A stretch of DNA of 64,000 nt. Origin: CAJXMH01 sp040220135. GTDB lineage: Bacteria > Bacteroidota > Bacteroidia > Flavobacteriales_E > Vicingaceae. Made by a program: the position numbers and the translations under genes. The notes below the pieces were generated by a model. That model ran no database searches. It saw only the letters and a list, made by a program, of their open reading frames with translations, and had not been told where the DNA came from. This document shows positions 60,365 to 64,000 of this stretch, piece by piece (the stretch's first letter is position 1; each line of letters starts with the position of its first letter). The stretch lies in assembly GCA_040220135.1 (NCBI GenBank), contig JAVJTT010000020.1:186001-250000 (forward strand), read 5' to 3'.

Positions 60365-61789
60365 TTATTCGTCACTGCTGTTATCTTCATTTGTTTTGTC
60401 ACTTTTGCGGTCTTTTCCGCTTTCCACCACACCTCTAAAGTTGGGTCTAAGCTCAGTATTCTTGTCGCTGCCAAAAATCAAGTTGATGCCAAAGCGTACT
60501 TGTACATGTCGAGCATGTTGAGGTCGAAAGGCTCCCATTAGATTATCAGAAACTACGTAAAACTGCACCGGCCCGGGGTTTAAAATTAAACCCACACCAA
60601 GGTTGTTATAGCTTCTATTAATGATGGTATAAGAGCCTGACAGTGTAATCCACTTGTTCATTTTACGGTTATAGTGCGCTGTGAAGCTTGGTCTTACTGA
60701 ACTTCTGTAAACTTCTGATTGGATCAGTACCCCGGCGAAGCTTCTATCGTTTAGTTTATAGTTACCCCCTAAATAAATACGTCCTGTTAATGGAGCCGTA
60801 TAGCCGGCATAAGAAGTATCCAAGTCAAAAGCTTCTTCTAAAGAATCGCCCACTCGATCAAAAGAGGTTTCACCGCCTGGCGTATTTCCTTGCCCAAAAG
60901 CATCTATCTCAATTCCACTGTATTCAAACTGACCTTTGCTGCTATAAGTGGTGGTGTAATCTTTCCAAGAAATGAAACCCAAGTCCAATACACTGGCGTT
61001 TAAACTTATTTTTTCATTGAGCTCATAGTTTGCACCGAAATCAACCGCAAAACCGGAATTAGACCTGCCGGTTAAATAGCTAGAAACTCCCTCTTCATCA
61101 AAGTCTACATCATCTAATCCAGCAGTTTGAATTTCAATGTCGGCTGTGGCTGTAATGGCATAAGTATTTGGGTCTGTTCGAATACTGATGTCAGTTGTTT
61201 TGCTGTAAATGTTTTCCATACCATAGAGGTATTTGGCGCGCAGTCCCAAACGCAATTTTTGTGTAAACTGATGAGAAACCCCAATGCCATACTCCCGATA
61301 ATGAATTGCATTGATACCAATGCCATTTAAGTTGGCGGTATTGTCTTCAAAAGAGGCATTCCCCTCATACACAAAGCGAATGAAATCTTTGGGATAAGAA
61401 AATTTAAAACTCGCATTTTCGGAAACATTTACATTTAATTGAGTCCGTTCAGAAAGTTTTATACCGAAAGAAAGTAAATCTATTTTGGTATGAAAGGATA
61501 GGTAGTTCTCATCCTCTATTTCATTAATCAGCGCGTTAAAGTCTAATAATAAATCACTGCTTCTTTGTTTTACTGCATCCGAATAGGCAAAGCCGCTGTT
61601 GCTTAAGCTTACATAACTAGAAGACAGCGCCGGTAAACCGATGTACCAATTCCCATTAAACTGGTTAGAGGGATTACTGTAGTTAGATTGAGGAACTTCG
61701 TTTAAATTGTAAAGGGTAAAGTCTTGCTGTGCAAATGTAAATTGAACAAATAATAGACTGAGTAGGGTGGTTAGTGTATACTTTCTCAT
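60365..61789 (-). CDS. DUF5723-family outer-membrane beta-barrel protein
   Basis: A 474-residue exported protein (signal peptide ending TFAQQ, residue 21) with alternating aromatic strands across its length, of the DUF5723 type found in Bacteroidota. Typical signs are the N-terminal NPSNQFNGNWYIGLPALSS, glycine-rich barrel strands such as KLRLGLRAKYLYGM and FAVDFGANYELN, and a late strand QVRFGINLIFG. It ends with a charged, disordered tail. It follows a large lipoprotein gene by 3 bp, and the two probably work together at the outer membrane. The cargo or role is unknown. Confidence 0.82.
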   Translation of the reverse strand: MRKYTLTTLLSLLFVQFTFAQQDFTLYNLNEVPQSNYSNPSNQFNGNWYIGLPALSSSYVSLSNSGFAYSDAVKQRSSDLLLDFNALINEIEDENYLSFHTKIDLLSFGIKLSERTQLNVNVSENASFKFSYPKDFIRFVYEGNASFEDNTANLNGIGINAIHYREYGIGVSHQFTQKLRLGLRAKYLYGMENIYSKTTDISIRTDPNTYAITATADIEIQTAGLDDVDFDEEGVSSYLTGRSNSGFAVDFGANYELNEKISLNASVLDLGFISWKDYTTTYSSKGQFEYSGIEIDAFGQGNTPGGETSFDRVGDSLEEAFDLDTSYAGYTAPLTGRIYLGGNYKLNDRSFAGVLIQSEVYRSSVRPSFTAHYNRKMNKWITLSGSYTIINRSYNNLGVGLILNPGPVQFYVVSDNLMGAFRPQHARHVQVRFGINLIFGSDKNTELRPNFRGVVESGKDRKSDKTNEDNSSDE

Positions 61790-61792
61790 GGC

Positions 61793-63412
61793 TTAGTCGA
61801 TTAAAATGGTTCCTTTAAGGCCTAGGGCAATGTCTAGTCTATTGTTGTTTCTAAATCTTACCGTGTCGGGTGTTGCAGTATTTGCATTCCGAGTATCTAA
61901 AAAGGCTTGAACCAGTATTTGATCTCCTTTGGCTATGTTTTGTAATCGCTCTCTGCTAATGGGGAAGTCCCGGATGTCACTAGCCGGAGCGTTAGGTTCG
62001 CCTGGCGGAAAGATGGACTGTGCGCTTCGGCCGGTGGTGGAGTTAAACTCAAATAATGAGTCTATTGGATTGTATAAACTATCAGTAAAAATTAATTGAA
62101 CACTGGCTTCAAGCGGGAAAGTATTGGTGGCTCGAATTCGAAGTTCACCACTTTCTAGTTCGTCTATTGCGTCGAAAGTTAAGTCTATGGTATCAACTAA
62201 ATAAAAGCCTTGGGCTACTCCTTCAAAAGGAATGCGTAAATCGACATTTAAGCCAATCTCACTCGTATCTGTAATAAAGTTTCTAATATTTCCATTAGCA
62301 TTGCCTTGATTTATTCTAACCTCCGCTTCGTAAATAATGGATCTAGGAAAGGAAGAAATAATGAAATCAATGTTTGAGTTGTCCTTATCTAGTGTATCGG
62401 CTGTTTTAGCAACACCAAAACTAGTTGGGTAATTAAGCACAAACGGATTATTCGTCATGCTAACGTTTATCTCTGGATTGGCGTTTTCTTCGTTCCTTGA
62501 CTTAAGGGTGTTAAAAAAGATATTGGCTGGCGCTCCGTATCCATTAAAAACATTTATACCCAAGGTCGGGTTGCTGATAAAAAGATTTCCTGCAATAAAG
62601 TTTCGAAAGAGCTTAACCTTAATGGTTTCTTCTTTCAGTCCTATTGTTTCTTGACCGATAAAACCAGTAAATTCACTGAACTCTAAATCTCTTAGCCTTA
62701 CCTCAATGTCAATTGCTTCTCCTGCAGAACTACCTACATTTGGCGTTGGGTTTATGGTAGCGCTAACATTTACAGCTATTGTACTGTGGTTGTTAGAACC
62801 ATATTGCATGTCTAGGGTAAAACCAGTTAAATTAATATCTCTAAAAACGGGAGTTGGGTTTGCTTGACCTGCCGGACGCGCAAAAAGATTAACTGATCTA
62901 GTTAAAGTTTGTCCATTTACATCCTTAAAACCGGGTAACTCAATGTCCAAAGAAACGTTGTGTCTAAATTCATTCCTAAAAACTAGTGCAAGCTCACCTT
63001 CTTTAAGTTTAATTTCGTCTACTTCTACCTGTGCGCTAAATGAAATTAATTTGTTGTCACTTAGGCTAACCGGCTGTGGGTTTGATTGTGCGGGGATATT
63101 GGTCGGAAGGGTAAAGCGAGTGTTTAAGTTTTGATCCGGTAGGTCAATGTCAAATGAGTCAGGGGTAGCAAATACTTGACCATCGTAAACCAATTCTAAA
63201 ATGTTGTTTTGCCCTTCAACAATAACCCCATCTGAATCCTCACTCAAAATAATATCTTCAAGAGTTAACGAAGAGTTAACCAATGGTACAGCCAAATTAG
63301 GCCGCCAGTCATCCGTGGTTATTTTGTCAAATTCAAAGTAGTCTTCCGTGCAGGCATAAAAGCTGAAACACAAGAAGCATGTCGCGAAAATCTTAGTTAA
63401 TAAACGGTTCAT
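61793..63412 (-). CDS. Large beta-rich lipoprotein of unknown function
   Basis: A 539-residue lipoprotein (lipobox FYAC, cysteine at residue 21) of beta-strand repeats without cysteines in the mature part. I do not recognise a family. The adjacency to the DUF5723 barrel gene, with only 3 bp between, suggests a lipoprotein-barrel pair such as many surface complexes have. The beginning of the mature protein (TEDYFEFDKITTDDWRPN) and the alternation of NxxI strands suggest several stacked Ig-like or jelly-roll domains. Confidence 0.75.
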   Translation of the reverse strand: MNRLLTKIFATCFLCFSFYACTEDYFEFDKITTDDWRPNLAVPLVNSSLTLEDIILSEDSDGVIVEGQNNILELVYDGQVFATPDSFDIDLPDQNLNTRFTLPTNIPAQSNPQPVSLSDNKLISFSAQVEVDEIKLKEGELALVFRNEFRHNVSLDIELPGFKDVNGQTLTRSVNLFARPAGQANPTPVFRDINLTGFTLDMQYGSNNHSTIAVNVSATINPTPNVGSSAGEAIDIEVRLRDLEFSEFTGFIGQETIGLKEETIKVKLFRNFIAGNLFISNPTLGINVFNGYGAPANIFFNTLKSRNEENANPEINVSMTNNPFVLNYPTSFGVAKTADTLDKDNSNIDFIISSFPRSIIYEAEVRINQGNANGNIRNFITDTSEIGLNVDLRIPFEGVAQGFYLVDTIDLTFDAIDELESGELRIRATNTFPLEASVQLIFTDSLYNPIDSLFEFNSTTGRSAQSIFPPGEPNAPASDIRDFPISRERLQNIAKGDQILVQAFLDTRNANTATPDTVRFRNNNRLDIALGLKGTILID

Positions 63413-63478
63413 AGCCTTAATTACTTGTTTAATAAGCCATAAATATACTTTTTATGATTTATTAAGACTATTTACGGA

Positions 63479-64000
63479 CTAAAACTTAATTTTTAATTGC
63501 TCGGGCAAAAGTCGAAAACTCTGTCGGTGGTATTTGCTCGAACCGTTCGTCCTTATCGCTTCCCGGTGTATTTTAGTAGGGTAGCCAAAGTTTTTATGCC
63601 ATTGGTAATCTGGAAATTCTTGACTGAGCTCATTCATGTGCTCATCTCGATGGGTTTTGGCAAGAATCGAGGCTGCAGCAATGGATTTAAATTTTCCATC
63701 GCCTTTAATGATGCAGTGGTGGGTTTTGTCTTGGTAGGGAATAAAGCGATTACCATCAATGAGTAAATGATCAAAGTCTACATCTAACTTATCTATCGCA
63801 CGATGCATGGCCATAAAAGACGCCTTTAAAATGTTGTGCTCATCAATTTCTTGCGGACTTAAACTGGCTACTGCCCAAGCCAGAGCATTTTCTTCAATCC
63901 ACAAACGCAGTTCGTTTCGCTTTTTTGTGGTTAGTTTTTTTGAGTCATCTAAGGCTTGATTCTTTTTTTTCGGGTCTAAGATTACCGCTGCTGCATAAAC
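63479..64000 (-). CDS. rnhB: Ribonuclease HII, C-terminal part (5' end outside window)
   Basis: RNase HII removes ribonucleotides embedded in DNA. The reading frame runs off the right edge; the visible 173 codons begin VYAAAVILD and include DDSKKLTTKKR, ENALAWAVASLSPQEID, HLLIDGNRFIP (a catalytic aspartate) and IIKGDGKFKSIAAASILAKTHRDE with the metal-binding residues. The N-terminal catalytic residues lie outside. It is the upstream neighbour of the large lipoprotein gene on the same strand, with 66 bp between. Confidence 0.94.
   Translation of the reverse strand, partial: VYAAAVILDPKKKNQALDDSKKLTTKKRNELRLWIEENALAWAVASLSPQEIDEHNILKASFMAMHRAIDKLDVDFDHLLIDGNRFIPYQDKTHHCIIKGDGKFKSIAAASILAKTHRDEHMNELSQEFPDYQWHKNFGYPTKIHREAIRTNGSSKYHRQSFRLLPEQLKIKF

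Noticed and set aside
60688..60975. Plus-strand ORF of 95 codons within the DUF5723 gene
   Set aside because: Antisense to a barrel gene with good coding features; no independent evidence.
1..64000. CRISPR arrays, prophage, insertion sequences or a replication origin
   Set aside because: No repeat-spacer pattern, transposase, integrase, phage gene or DnaA-box cluster was seen; the only mobile-type genes are two toxin-antitoxin pairs.

Overview
The window looks like a chromosomal segment of a low-GC member of the Bacteroidota, most likely a flavobacterium-like lineage; I cannot name the genus. The grounds are: three secreted proteins ending in type IX secretion (T9SS) C-terminal sorting domains, an outer-membrane protein of the DUF5723 type, many SPII lipoproteins, almost no Shine-Dalgarno sequences, and twelve upstream regions carrying the Bacteroidota -7 promoter element TAnnTTTG. 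No prophage, insertion sequence, integron or CRISPR array was seen. Most genes are housekeeping.

Layout. 1-3954: the 3' end of ferrochelatase, a membrane-anchored metalloprotease, and a minus-strand operon of a Gre-like factor, an LpxL/HtrB-type acyltransferase and a GH3-family amide synthetase. 4003-9860: pabB, tilS and the queuosine-precursor transporter, then a DsbD with a doubled N-terminal domain. 9861-10953: a ParE/RelE-type toxin-antitoxin pair that sits on the remains of a paralogue of the next gene. 11033-15437: gmhA, a double-TonB-domain protein, comM and two lipoproteins. 15487-15922: tRNA-Pro(GGG) with a decayed second copy of its 3' end, then trxB. 17024-30773: two giant T9SS cargo proteins (2564 and 1936 aa) with nearly identical terminators.

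30859-48214: uvrA, an ECF-type sigma factor with a small partner ORF, nth, bcp, recA, a TPR lipoprotein coupled to an ABC-F ATPase, yigZ/DMT transporter/ribD, prmC, an MsbA-like exporter, rpmH (50 aa), gapA, a YefM/YoeB module with a visible operator, and lpxH. 48219-53888: a TlpA-like lipoprotein, gatB, punA and lpxK on the minus strand, with nif3 divergent. 53954-59272: a LamG/T9SS protein and a LytS/LytT-type two-component system on the minus strand, placed between nif3 and the zinc-ribbon gene cdsZ. 59477-64000: cdsZ, a DUF5723 barrel protein, a large lipoprotein, and the 3' part of rnhB.

How the genes work together. Envelope building is the commonest theme (gmhA, lpxH, lpxK, the LpxL-like acyltransferase, the MsbA-like exporter, DsbD, the TlpA-like protein, lipoproteins and T9SS cargo), followed by DNA repair (uvrA, nth, recA) and cofactor synthesis (hemH, pabB, ribD). 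The most unusual points are five genes whose start codons lie only 4-7 nt after a TAnnTTTG box (predicted leaderless mRNAs), four convergent gene pairs that share a 4-nt stop-codon overlap, the paralogue tail under the toxin gene, an endonuclease III without a full iron-sulfur cysteine set, and a perfect 11-bp inverted repeat upstream of the LytTR regulator.
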